A stretch of DNA of 64,000 nucleotides from Hofstenia miamia (Eukaryota > Xenacoelomorpha > Acoela > Hofsteniidae), in the NCBI GenBank assembly GCA_900660155.1, contig CABFPE010000541.1, positions 294,952-358,951 of the forward strand. Reading direction: 5' to 3'. Below the pieces are notes generated by a model. The model saw only the letters and a program-made list of their open reading frames with translations, was not told the origin of the DNA and made no database searches. Made by a program: the position numbers and the translations under genes. Of this stretch, positions 44,480 through 55,779 are shown piece by piece. Each line of letters starts with the position of its first letter. Positions within the stretch are counted from its first letter, which is position 1.

Positions 44480-46300
44480 CATGCCAAAGCACTATTGTCA
44501 ATGCAAACTATGAAAGGGTGTCCCAGAATAAATTAGCCAAATTTTCACAAGGATTTGACTAGAGCTAACATTTCACACTTAGTGGCTCCATAGTTTCTCT
44601 CTGCTGCTTGTAATTTATGACTAAAGTATTGAATGGGGCAATCAACTCCATTGATTTCCTGACTTAATACTCTACTGATTGCNTAGTGGCTCCATAGTTT
44701 CTCTCTGCTGCTTGTAATTTATGACTAAAATATTGAATGGGGCAATCAACTCCATTGATTTCCTGACTTAATACTCTACTGATTGCTATGGTGCTGGCAT
44801 CGCAATCAATTATAAAATCTTTACTATATTGTAGAATCACAGGGTGTGTCTAGCAGCTTGAGCAGTACAAGGTTGTGAAGAATTACCATCACCAAGAGTA
44901 ATGATTTATTTGATGATTGCTACAGTAAGTTGCCTAATTTATACAGAGAAAAGGTAAATATTTACATTTTATGAAATTCACTTTTTTCCCTTGCAAATTA
45001 AATGAGCAATTACATGTACTCTTTAATCAAGGGGACAATCACAATAAATTTGAAAACTAAGTTCAAAACACTGAAAATTAATAAATTCACTAAATAAATG
45101 ATGGTAATAGCACTGAATTAATTGAAGAGAGTGCCAATAAATGAAAATAAAATAAATAAAGTGCCCTGAGTGACTCTAAAATAGTTGGGTGTGTTTAATG
45201 ACAGAATTTTCTTCAGCTCCCATTTTATCTTTTCTAGGGCATCCTGTTTGTTCCATGTCCAATTAAATTTGGAAGACTTTTTCAGTAAATGTGAGATATT
45301 CTTAGTTTTATCAGCCAAATCAGGGAGGAAAATTCCATAATAATTAAGGAAGCCCATTAAGCTTTGAATGTTCTTTTGACTTTTCAGGGTTTCAATTTTT
45401 TCAAGGAAGTTTTTCACATTTGTTTTGATTGATATCTTCCCATGTTCAATTACCTTGTTGAGGAAAGTTTCTTTCATTTGTAATAAGGAACATTTATTAC
45501 CATACACTTTTAGTCTGGCTTTTTGCACCAATTCCAATGTGCATGTTAATTTATTAAGATGTTTGGGAAAAGTGTTGCTAGCCACTAAGATGCCATCAAT
45601 ATATGCAGAAATTCCTGGCTCTAGCATATTAGCCTTGTCTTTAAGAACTTTAGTTACATACCACTGAAAAGTAGATGGCACATTGCAGAGGCCAAAGGCC
45701 ATATATTTCCATTTGTAAAGACCAAACAGAGTTATGAAGGCAGTCTTTGGGATATCTGATGGTCTCATCAGAAGTTGCCAGTACACTTTACATAAATCAA
45801 GACAGGAGAAAAACTTATATTTGCTGGCATCATAGAGTAGATCTTTGATTCTTGGGAGAGGATAAGCATCCTTTATAGCTACATCATTTAGTTTCCTGAA
45901 ATCAATTCAAAGTTGATATTTCTCTCCCTGCCTTATAAAAACAGTTGGAGCAGCATAAGAACTATGGCTCCCTTGAATAATGCTGCTTTTGATTAAATCA
46001 CTTAGTATCTTCTCATACTCTGCTTTGAGATTCTCTGACACTCATCATACTGGTAATCAAATGGGTTTGTCATGCTTTGTCTCTATAGCATGTTCTTTGC
46101 CTAGGGCTTGCCAACACTATTTGTTCCATAATTAAAAACCTTGTTATTACTTTTCAGAACTGCTATCAGTGATTGCTTCTCCTCATTATTCAGAAGAGGA
46201 TGAGTATCTCCATTTACCATAGGGAATTTTATGGGACTAGAAGGTTCTTCAAGATTGTGAATACAGTGCATATCAAGAAACAAGAAGTGTTAACACTCTC
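44480..46300 (-). pseudogene. Reverse transcriptase and RNase H region of element M, fossil
   Basis: The 222-codon minus-strand frame at 45118-45786 has FGLYKWKYMAFGLCNVPSTF, ISAYIDGILVASNTF (in place of the usual Y-x-DD box region) and NVKNFLEKIETLKSQKNIQS, MGFLNYYGIFLPDLADKTKN. This is standard Ty3/gypsy reverse-transcriptase sequence leading into RNase H. Broken copy. Confidence 0.82.
44580..44786. repeat. Unmerged contig overlap around the single N at 44683
   Basis: TAGTGGCTCCATAGTTTCTC begins at 44580 and again at 44684, and the 103 bp before the N match the 103 bp after it with one difference seen. The duplication lies within M's RNase H region and is an assembly artefact. Confidence 0.88.
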
Positions 46301-46654
46301 TATCTGAACTGGGATAACCACTATTTCCAACTGGGAAAAATCAGTGTACAGGAAGTTTAGAACTATTCAAAATTGTTACATAAGTTTTCCACATTGCATG
46401 TGGCATAAGTCAGGTGAAAATGTTACTCCCCTTACGTATTTACCTTGTTGTCCAGCTACCATAACATCTCTGTTAATGTTACCATTGGTAAAACAGCAGC
46501 TCTTGTCCAATGTTTTGCTTCCAGATACACAGGCTCAGTTATCTTAAAATATATCTCTTTTTCTGGAATAGTGGTTAGTTGCATTGCTTCCTACTCCTTA
46601 ATAGAGATTGTATTATTTTTGGAGTCAATAATGCATGCATTCCATTCTAAGAAA

Positions 46655-46888
46655 TCATTCCCTACTATAAGATTGTAAGGTAATCTGTGGTCCAAGGTTG
46701 ACTTCAAATGGCTCTTTATGAATGTGCATTCCAATATCACACAGTTTTCGCATCAGGGAGATGTTATTTCCTGAAGCATCTATAAGTTTACCCAATGATG
46801 GATCTAAAGCATCTTGCATAATGCATAAACCTTTCACAACATTCATCACTGATGATAGAGGCAGCAGCTCCACTATCAATAGTTGCAT
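46655..46888 (-). pseudogene. Protease-like region of element M, fossil
   Basis: The frame shows DASGNNISLMRKLCDIGMHI, HKEPFEVNLGPQ, which aligns with the part downstream of the DTGAS protease motif in element P (DASGNTISLKGQINNLELRI). Broken copy. Confidence 0.6.
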
Positions 46889-47159
46889 TAATTATGTCTA
46901 CATTTATTTCCAAAGGAATTACATTTTTCCTGATTATACTGGTGATGACAAGGATGTCCTGTGCATGTTTTAGAGGAGTTGGTGCTCCTTTTAATTTAAA
47001 TTCTCAGGTGGTAGTAATTCATCATCCATCAAATCAACTAAATTCTCAGTGGGGGATTCAGATTCAACAAGTAAAAATCCCTCTCCATCAGCTATTAACT
47101 GTATTGTGGCATGGCAATTTGATCTCAAATGCCTCTTTTGCTCACATTGGAAACATCTG

Positions 47160-47637
47160 ACAAATACCATTTCAAATTTGTTCTTAAAGGGACTGCTTTC
47201 TGGAAAGAACTGATTTCCATCAACTTGGTCTTACTTGATTCAGATTTGCTCTTGGCTCCAGTAATTCAGTGACATCTTTATCTATACAGTTTGAATTATG
47301 GATCATATATAAGACACTAATAGCCTTTCAAATAATCTCATGTAAATTTTCTTCCAGATCACATTTTGCCTCTAGCTGATTTTGGATGTATGGAGGAACA
47401 TCCTGACAGATGTAAGAAAAGAGATCATGTTGGGAGTACTCTGCAGATACACTACTAAGCCAAAATAATCATTCTACCTGGGTGATATAGTTCCAAATAT
47501 CATCACATCTCTTAAAAGACATATCTCATAGTATGGTTTTATATTGATGCTTGATATGTGGAGCTCTATAATGGTCTTCAAAGAAGCCAACTAACAACTG
47601 ATAGTCTGTTTTAATGGTATGATCAAGCATCATATAT
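47160..47637 (-). pseudogene. Gag, C-terminal part, of element M
   Basis: Minus-strand sequence aligns with the second half of element P gag. It ends at the P insertion point, and the N-terminal part lies on the other side of P at 57873-58600. Confidence 0.65.
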
Positions 47638-48484
47638 TGTAGAGTCACTCAGGGCCTTTGTTTAATTTATTTTTGATTTTAGGCACTCTCCTATTAATTT
47701 GGTGCTATTTAATTTGGTGATATTATTAGTTTGTGATCTTTTTGAACTTAAGTTTCAAATTTAGTAATTGTCCCTTCAAGCTATTGATTACATGTAATTG
47801 CTCAATTAATTTGTGAGGGAAACAAGCTAACTTTTGTAAAATGGTAAATATTTACCTTTTCTTGTAATAAATAGGGAACTTAATGCAATCAAACATCAAA
47901 TATCATTTACTAACCTTTTTAGCTTTGGTATGAATTTCATAATAATACAATTGTAAGATCCAGTGATAATGTGGGAGGAACTCTGCTGTGCCTGGGGCAA
48001 TAACTCACTTCATGAAAGATGTGAGCCCATATTGTGGTCTCTTTAGGCTATGTATAGGCATAGGCAATAAGAGAACTGCTACATCTATTGATCAAACATG
48101 CACAAACTATCACACAATGTGAATATACTATGCCATTGGTGTACATGAATACGTGGTAATTACACGTTATTTAATATCTTTATTACATGAGCTGAGAAGA
48201 TAAACAATGAGTTAAATTGGTTTTATTGAGCTAGAAATTACAACTTGAGACACATGATTAGCACCTTGGATTGTAAGGATGGATTCTAATGACTTGGCTT
48301 TGGCAAGATGCCATGTGAATTGGTTGCTACTTTAACTGCCATTTTGGAATTACTTTTTTCTACAATGAAACTGGCGAGCTACCAATCTTCATTTGTTTTG
48401 TTAGAGCATGGGTTGCCCTTGGCAATGGTAATCTTCTGCAACCTTCTTACTGCTTGAGCTGCTAGAGACACCCACAATTCTACA
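47638..48484 (+). repeat. 5' LTR of element P
   Basis: 847 bp, starting TGTAGAGTCACTCAGGG and ending CACAATTCTACA before the primer site. A second copy of its 3' half lies at 49124-49548 because of the contig overlap. Confidence 0.82.
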
Positions 48485-50230
48485 TGGTGACCCTGATGTG
48501 ATTCTTGGACACTCTGGAGTGTCAGTTAAACTATCTACTCCATTCTGTTACTGTGTGCAAATGGATTGATGCTCAGAGATGTACTCCAGTTGTGAAGTTT
48601 GTGTGCTTGCCAAAGTGGTTGCCTGTTTTCACTTGGTGATTGTGAAGTGAAACAGAACTGTTATGATGTTTCTTTATTGTATCTGGTTTTGTTTTTCTAC
48701 AGGGTGTGAGTCAGCTGGGATGGATTTCCCCTGACCATGATCTACTTCACCACCCATCAATGTGCAAGTTCACCTTAGATGTAATTTTGCATTTGCCAGC
48801 TCTGCAATCTGATGCTGTCACCAAGCCCTGACTCTATTTTTACCTGTTCTTAGTGCTCTATTGGTTTGTCTCATTTTTCTAGAATTGGGATTGTGTACCT
48901 ATGCCCTGCTACCATCTGTCCTACCTTTTTCTCCTACTTTATTCTTACTTGTTTAATTATTCTTGTTCTTATGGATATGGATTTTTTCTAATTCTCATAA
49001 TGGGACTCCCACTCAGGGTTTCCCCTGTGTGAGTGCTGGCAGCTTGGACACTGTCCCTCACACTGCTGGACTTAATTTTGTTGTTGTTTTACCAACTCCT
49101 ACCCCCTGTTTCTGGTATATCTNCATAGGCAATAAGAGAACTGCTACATCTATTGATCAAACATGCACAAACTATCACACAATGTGAATATACTATGCCA
49201 TTGGTGTACATGAATACGTGGTAATTACACGTTATTTAATATCTTTATTACATGAGCTGAGAAAATAAACACTGAGATAAATTGGTTTTATTGAGCTAGA
49301 AATTACAACTTGAGAAACCTGATTAGCACCTTGGATGTAAGGATGGATTCTAATGACTTGGCTTTGGCAAGATGCCATGTGAATTGGTTGCTACTTTAAC
49401 TGCCATTTTGGAATTACTTTTTTCTACAATGAAACTGGCGAGCTACCAATCTTCATTTGTTTTGTTAGAGCATGGGTTGCCCTTGGCAATGGTAATCTTC
49501 TGCAACCTTCTTACTGCTTGAGCTGCTAGAGACACCCACAATTCTACATGGTGACCCTGATGTGATTCTTGGACACTCTGGAGTGTCAGTTAAACTATCT
49601 ACTCCATTCTGTTACTGTGTGCAAATGGATTGATGCTCAGAGATGTACTCCAGTTGTGAAGTTTGTGCGCTTGCCAAAGTGGTTGCCTGTTTTCACTTGG
49701 TGATTGTGAAGTGAAACAGAACTGTTATGATGTTTCTTTATTGTATCTGGTTTTGTTTTTCTACAGTGTTATGATGTTTCTTTATTGTATCTGGTTTTGT
49801 TTTTCTACAGGGTGTGAGTCAGCTGGGATGGATTTCCCCTGACCATGATCTACTTCACCACCCATCAATGTGCAAGTTCACCTTATATGTAATTTTGCAT
49901 TTGCCAGCTCTGCAATCTGATGCTGTCACCAAGCCCTGACTCTATTTTTACCTGTTCTTAGTGCTCTATTGGTTTGTCTCATTTTTCTAGAATTGGGATT
50001 GTGTACCTATGCCCTGCTACCATCTGTCCTACCTTTTTCTCCTACTTTATTCTTACTTGTTTAATTATTCTTGTTCTTATGGATATGGATTTTTTCTAAT
50101 TCTCATAATGGGACTCCCACTCAGGGTTTCCCCTGTGTGAGTGCTGGCAGCTTGGACACTGTCCCTCACACTGCTGGACTTAATTTTGTTGTTGTTTTAC
50201 CAACTCCTACCCCCTGTTTCTGGTATATCT
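48059..50230 (+). repeat. Duplicated segment around the single N at 49123 (contig overlap)
   Basis: Bases 48059-49122 recur at 49124-50230 with about 1% scattered differences, and the second copy has an additional 44-bp unit in tandem (49723-49810). Identity is lower than at the join at 18533. The two contigs may therefore be different haplotypes or different genomic copies of element P. Confidence 0.85.
48485..48503 (+). other. Primer-binding site, tRNA-Trp type
   Basis: TGGTGACCCTGATGTGATT directly follows the LTR end. It is complementary to the usual animal tRNA-Trp 3' end at nearly every position. The same site occurs at 49549 (overlap copy), 40215 (element S) and, altered, on the minus strand below 59261 (element M). 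Confidence 0.75.
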
Positions 50231-51268
50231 ACACCCTCTGAAGTTTTGTTGCAAGAGACCTCCACTCCTACTGCCCTGTTGAATCCATTTCTTTTGTATA
50301 CACCATTGTTGTCTCCTTCTGAGTTGCCAACACCTGAAGTTCAACAGCTCAGAGAAGCCCTTGCTGAACAGATCTCACAGTGCTGCTCCTGTGAAGCCTG
50401 TTTTGATGCCTTACAAGCTGAAATGAGACAACAAGCCACTGCTGCTTGGCAGCATGAGAGATGCCTGCTTGACTTGATCTCAGCCTTGGAGATGCAAATT
50501 CAGGAATCAAGCTCTTGTACCCCAAGCATAACAGTTGTGCCTCCAGCACCTGTGAATGTCACAGTTACTCCAACTACTACAATTGTTCCACCTTCTCCTC
50601 CAAGTGACCCTATTGGGTCTAAGACAACTCGTGGGCCATGCTTCACTCAATCCATTTTGCCTACCAAAGCACTGGGGAATGAACAATCAAATCTTTTCAA
50701 TCAACACTCAGTGTTGCCTAAATTCACTGGTAAAATAGATGAAATTTCACAGTGGCTCTTTCTTTTCAAGCTTACAATGAAGCAGAATAAAACCATTCCA
50801 GATGCTGCTATCACACAATTTCTCATGTTCCTTCAGGGCCTTGTGTACAATCAGTACATGATGCTGGATAGGGAAGTTAAGACACATTATCAGTTACTCA
50901 TTGGTCACTTCAAGTACCACTACAAAGTGCCTCATATCAAGCAGAAATATAAGATGCTTTTATGTGATCTTTCCTTCAAGAAGGGAGATGATGTGAGGAC
51001 CTACATTACACAAGTTAATAGACTCTTTCACCTCAGCAAGCTAACTCCAGAATACATGAGACACAATCTCTTCTCATACATTTGTTGGGGATTCCCTTCT
51101 ACCATCAGGAGCTGCCTCAAACTTAAATGTGACCCAGAAGATGATTTGAACTCTATTATTAAGAAGGTAATTAGCATTGTTTACATGCTACAGAATACAA
51201 CACGCATTGAGAGAGATGCTGGCAACCTAAAGATGGGCAAACTACCTCTAAAACTTCAACCTCTTTGA
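50141..51268 (+). CDS. Gag of element P
   Basis: This is the longest open frame in the window (375 codons). It has a Pro/Thr-rich N-terminal half with a possible coiled coil (LREALAEQISQCCSCEACFD, LQAEMRQQATAAWQHERCLL). A capsid-like core of Ty3 type follows (VLPKFTGKIDEISQWLFLFK, LTMKQNKTIPDAAITQFLMF, then FKKGDDVRTYITQVNRLFHL). No clear CCHC knuckle is seen before its end. The structural gag protein would package element RNA. The frame is open, but the element as a whole is a fossil. The start is uncertain because the leader overlaps the duplicated contig end. Confidence 0.75.
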   Translation: MLAAWTLSLTLLDLILLLFYQLLPPVSGISTPSEVLLQETSTPTALLNPFLLYTPLLSPSELPTPEVQQLREALAEQISQCCSCEACFDALQAEMRQQATAAWQHERCLLDLISALEMQIQESSSCTPSITVVPPAPVNVTVTPTTTIVPPSPPSDPIGSKTTRGPCFTQSILPTKALGNEQSNLFNQHSVLPKFTGKIDEISQWLFLFKLTMKQNKTIPDAAITQFLMFLQGLVYNQYMMLDREVKTHYQLLIGHFKYHYKVPHIKQKYKMLLCDLSFKKGDDVRTYITQVNRLFHLSKLTPEYMRHNLFSYICWGFPSTIRSCLKLKCDPEDDLNSIIKKVISIVYMLQNTTRIERDAGNLKMGKLPLKLQPL

Positions 51269-51482
51269 GTTCTGCTACAGTGCAGAAGAAGACAGATATT
51301 GAAAGACAGTTAGCTCACATTCATACTCAGAGTAGGGCAGTTATCTGCCTAATTGCAGATGGGGATGGCATCATCATTGAAGAGCCATCCATTGAAGTGT
51401 GCATTCCCAAAAAACCAGTTGAGTCTGTCAACCATTTAAATTAGTTGGAGCACCACCTCCTGAAAACTGTGCGCATGATGTT

Positions 51483-51780
51483 TTGGTGATAACTTTGTTG
51501 CTACACACTAATGTCATCCCCATGGACATGAATGGATTGCTGATTAATGCCACCATTGATACAGGAGCTTCTGTATCCATCATAAGCAACACCTGTTGTG
51601 CCAACCTTTCTTACATAGAGAAGATTTGCTACCTTCCAATGACCATTTGTTGGATGCATCAGGGAATACTATTTCACTGAAGGGCCAGATCAACAACCTT
51701 GAGTTGCGTATCCACCAAGAATGCTTTCATGTGGACCTTATTGTGGTTGACACCTGCAAATCAGCCTCTGCCAGATGATG
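51483..51780 (+). pseudogene. Aspartic protease region of element P, fossil
   Basis: NGLLINATIDTGASVSIISN contains the retroviral-type aspartic protease active site DTGAS with the usual hydrophobic strand before it. Downstream sequence (DASGNTISLKGQ) fits the flap region. Broken copy. Confidence 0.8.
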
Positions 51781-52094
51781 TCATTCTAGGAAACTACTTC
51801 CTTGAGAGGAATGTGTGTGTAATCAATTATGGAACCAAGACTCTCTCTATTTGCAAAAGTGAGCCACAGGAAGAGCTTACTGCTGCTTGTAACAAAGAAA
51901 TCTTATTAACATTAACTGATACTATTGTCATGGAACCATGGCCCTGGCAATGAGTTGCTGTCACTATGAGCTCTCCTTACAAGGAGCACATCATGATCTT
52001 GGGACAAAGGGGAAAATGCCTTCACAGTCTACATCTCTCCCCAGACCTCTGTCTCTTGTGGAAAGACTTATGTTACTATGCTCAATAGTTCTGC

Positions 52095-53455
52095 ATGCCT
52101 GATCTGAATGGATCCAACAAAGCTATCCATCATTTTGACACTGGTTTGACTCAAACACAAAGCTGCAGCCTGTCTGCCTGTTTTACTGCAATTCACGATC
52201 TGAGTGAACCAAGTGATCCAGTCCAGATCCCAGCTGTAAATGAGAGAACTCATGGACACCTGAGTCCACAAGAATGTGACACAGTCTCTGCCCTCTTGTG
52301 CCAGCATCATGATGTGTTAAACTATGGGTCAATTAGTGTTGGAAAGGCCATTGGGGAACAACATGCCATTGAAACTAAGAGTGATCACCCTATTTGGTTG
52401 CCAGTTCAAAGGGTACCTGAGAAATTAAGAGCAGAGTATGAACAAATCCTTAGTGATCTCATTGAAAGCAGGATCATATAGAACAGTAATAGTCTGTATG
52501 CTGCACCTATGGTGATTATTTGCCAAGGCAAGAAGTAATGCCTCTGTGTAACTTTCCCAACTAAACAACATCACAGTTAAGGATGCATATCCATTGCCTC
52601 ACATTGAGGATCTTCTGTATGATGCCAGCAAGTACAAGTTGTTCTCATGCTTTGATCTCTGTAAAGCACATTAGCAAATACTGATGAAGCCTTGCAACTT
52701 CCTGAAAACCACTTTTATTATGCCTTATAGCTCTTTGAGTGGAAATACATGGCCTTTGGGCTTTGTAATGCTTCATCTACATTTCAGCTTTATGTTACAT
52801 GTGTATTACAGAATGGGGCTAACATTCTTGAACCTGGGATCACTGCATACATGGATGATATTCTCATTGCTTTATACACATTCTCTGATCACTTAGATAA
52901 GTTGGGTCACACTCTCAAGATCCTGTATGACTCTGGACTCTGGGTAAATGGAAATAAATGTTTACTCATTTTGGATGAGTTACCTTCTTAGGAAGAGTGA
53001 TTGAACCTGGAAGAATATCTATTAAGAAAGATGTGAAGGACCATCTTGATCATATTGAGACTCCATGCTCTTGCAAGGACATCCAATGCCTGATGAGCTT
53101 TCTTAATTACTACAGCTCCTTCATCTCTGAACTAGCCAATCAAACTAAGCATATATCTAATTTACTTCAAAAAAACACTGAATTCTGCTGGACCTGGGCT
53201 GAACAGGAAGAGCTGGATGCTGAGAAGCAAGAACTCAGATAGATCCCTAGTCTGAATATGCCTGACTACATGAAGGAATTTATCATCAGTTGTGATACAA
53301 GTTCAGTCACCATCAGTGGCATGCTCAGTCAAATGATTAATGGCCAGGAATGCCCAGTACAATATTTTAGCCGGAAGCTCCGCAATGCTGTGCTAAATTA
53401 CGGAGCAACAAAGTCTGAAATGCTAATGCTCATTGAGAGTCTGAAGAAGTTTTGA
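52095..53455 (+). pseudogene. Reverse transcriptase and RNase H region of element P, fossil
   Basis: Motifs in order: PVQRVPEKLRAEYEQILSDL (entry to the reverse transcriptase), MAFGLCNASSTFQLYVTCVL, ITAYMDDILIALYTF (catalytic YMDD), SCKDIQCLMSFLNYYSSFIS (thumb), and FIISCDTSSVTISGMLSQ with CPVQYFSRKLRNAVLNYGAT (RNase H). This is classical Ty3/gypsy order. Broken copy. Confidence 0.85.
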
Positions 53456-53704
53456 TTCTTCATCTTAGGTCACCAATTCATTGTTTGTACCAACAACTCC
53501 ACACTAGCATGGCTTAAAAAATTCTCTGGCAAAAAGTCAAACATTGTTGCCTGATGGTTGGAATATCTCAATGATTTCACCTTTACTATCACTCATTGTC
53601 CAGGGAGATTACATCTCAATGCTGATTATTTTACTGCTCTGCCAAGTTATGAGAGAGACCTGTGAAAGCAGCCAGTTGAGAAAACTCCATTTGGATTCTT
53701 TCCA

Positions 53705-54960
53705 GTGTGTGAGTACAAGCACTTCCCTGATATCAATGCAGATCAGAATGGGAACGCAATCCTCCCCATCATGGTGAAAGAGGAGATCTCAGAAAAGGAA
53801 ATTGCCACCCATCAATTACACAATAAAGTTTTATTCAAAATTATCTTTAAAGTCAAGAACCCTGACCACACTATCAGCAACTTTGCCAAGAGAAACTTCA
53901 AATGTTATCATTGGAAGCTTACTGAAGCTGGACTCCTCTACATGCATAGTCAGAACAATCATCTGGCATTTCCAGAGTATTTCAAGTGGGATCTTTTCCA
54001 GAAGATCCACAAATGCAGTCATCTCAGGATTATCCAAATGGAGAGAACCTTTAATACTTGTTACATCACCATCAGTATTAGAGCTACTGTGCAAGATGTG
54101 ATTGACAAGTGTGAAGCATGCCTGCTTTGAGGAGCCAGACACTTTCTGGAGTAGAGAGCCAAGCTGCATAGTCAGGTCACCAAAAGAAAACACAAAGTGG
54201 TCCACATGGGCATTGAGAAACTGTCAAGGGATGAGCAAGGATTTCAATACCTGTTGGTCTTGATAGGTCATTTTACTAAATATACACAACTTATTCCTCT
54301 TGACAACACCACTGCCAAAGTCATTGGTGAAAGGATTGTCAAGGAATGGATTTTTACACTCAGGCATATGGAGTGTTTTGTTTCTGACCATGGTCCTCAG
54401 TTTGAGAACACCTTAATGTCCACTCTTATGAAGGAACTTGAGATCATACATGATTTTACCACTGCTTACCATCTGCATTCAAATGGCATTATTGAGTGAC
54501 TGAACTCACCTGTGCTGCTGGTCAAAATTGGAGATGCATCATAGAGGTGGTTGAATTCTTTTAAAACACTGCCATTTACTCAACCACCAAAGTGAGCCCT
54601 TTCAAAGCCATGTTTGGCCATGAAGTGAGCACTCCCCTGTCTATCATGTTTCCAGACTACAATGAACCAACCTTTGAGAATTTTGTGAACCAGATGCAGC
54701 AGGAATTCCAGGAAGTGCACCTCTCTATCTGCTAGAATACCAATCAGTCTGTTATTTGCCAGAAAAGAAACTTTGACAAATAGCTGTACAGTGAACCTCA
54801 TAAACAAGGAGATGCTGTATTCACTTATTTTCTTCATCAGGTTACTAACACTAGCCAAGTATGAAAACTTGCCACTAATTGGCAAGGACCTTTTAAAATA
54901 GTTAAAGTGTTAGATCACCACTGGTACTCATTAGATAATGGTAAAGTCACCCATTTTCAG
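53705..54960 (+). pseudogene. Integrase region of element P, fossil
   Basis: An N-terminal zinc-binding part (FQKIHKCSHLRIIQMERTFN, then CEACL) is followed by the catalytic core (FQYLLVLIGHFTKYTQLIPL and FVSDHGPQFENTLM, the second acidic residue region) and the post-core domain near 54840-54960. Integrase downstream of reverse transcriptase defines Ty3/gypsy rather than copia. Broken copy. Confidence 0.85.
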
Positions 54961-54989
54961 TGACTTAGATGAACAATTAAGGATATACA

Positions 54990-55778
54990 AAATGCAGTCA
55001 TTGACAACAATAACAAGTTTTCTCTTGCCAATAACAGTGTTAATGAGATTGAATATTATGACAACCTCACTGAATGTGAGGAAGACAACCATATGCAGGT
55101 CAAGTATGATAGTAACCTTGGTAGTAGTAGCAACACTATAGCTACTCATATTTTGCCTAAACAAAAAGCTAGAGATCAGAGATATTTAGACCATTTAAAT
55201 TCCCAGGAATGGGACCTTAATCTTATATCTTTGTTTAGCAACTATGAAACAAAACAGAGAATCAACTCCAGCAAGACTCTGAGTGTGACAATGAATCAAC
55301 CCACAAGACAAAATGAACTGATCAACAATGCTGAGACTATCAGATGAAGGCCCATCATGAAAGTAAGAGTAGCAGCCATGACTATGAGGGGAGACAACTC
55401 TCTCCTTGGTGTCAGACTTCCCATGACTACACTCAGAGACAACTCTCTGAGTGGGAGTGGACCTCAGATGACTATGCACAGAGACAACTCTCTTTGTGTG
55501 AATCTGAGGAGTATGAAGTGCCTTTTGCCCAATTGTCTAACATAACCTCGCCCTGTGTTGACTCAAAACCCCCTCCTAGTCCCAGTCTTTCTCCCACAAC
55601 TCAGCTAGTTTTAGATCCCAAAAAGCTGAGGAACATAAATCTAAGACATCTAAGGTTGGCAACAAGATCCTACATCCATACTTTATTGCTACTCAGAAAG
55701 CAGTTTGTTCAGTTCAAGACAACATATCAGAAGAAACTAAGAATAAGTTACAATGGATGTTCAACACCAAAGATTTAA
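54990..55778 (+). other. Asn/Ser-rich stretch between integrase and accessory region of element P
   Basis: Open frames at 55093-55347 and 55344-55778 contain a threefold repeated unit: HDYEGRQLSPW, HDYTQRQLSEW, DDYAQRQLSLC. This short amino-acid repeat (consensus DY..RQLS) has no family I recognise. It could be a linker of the polyprotein. Confidence 0.5.
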
Positions 55779-55779
55779 C

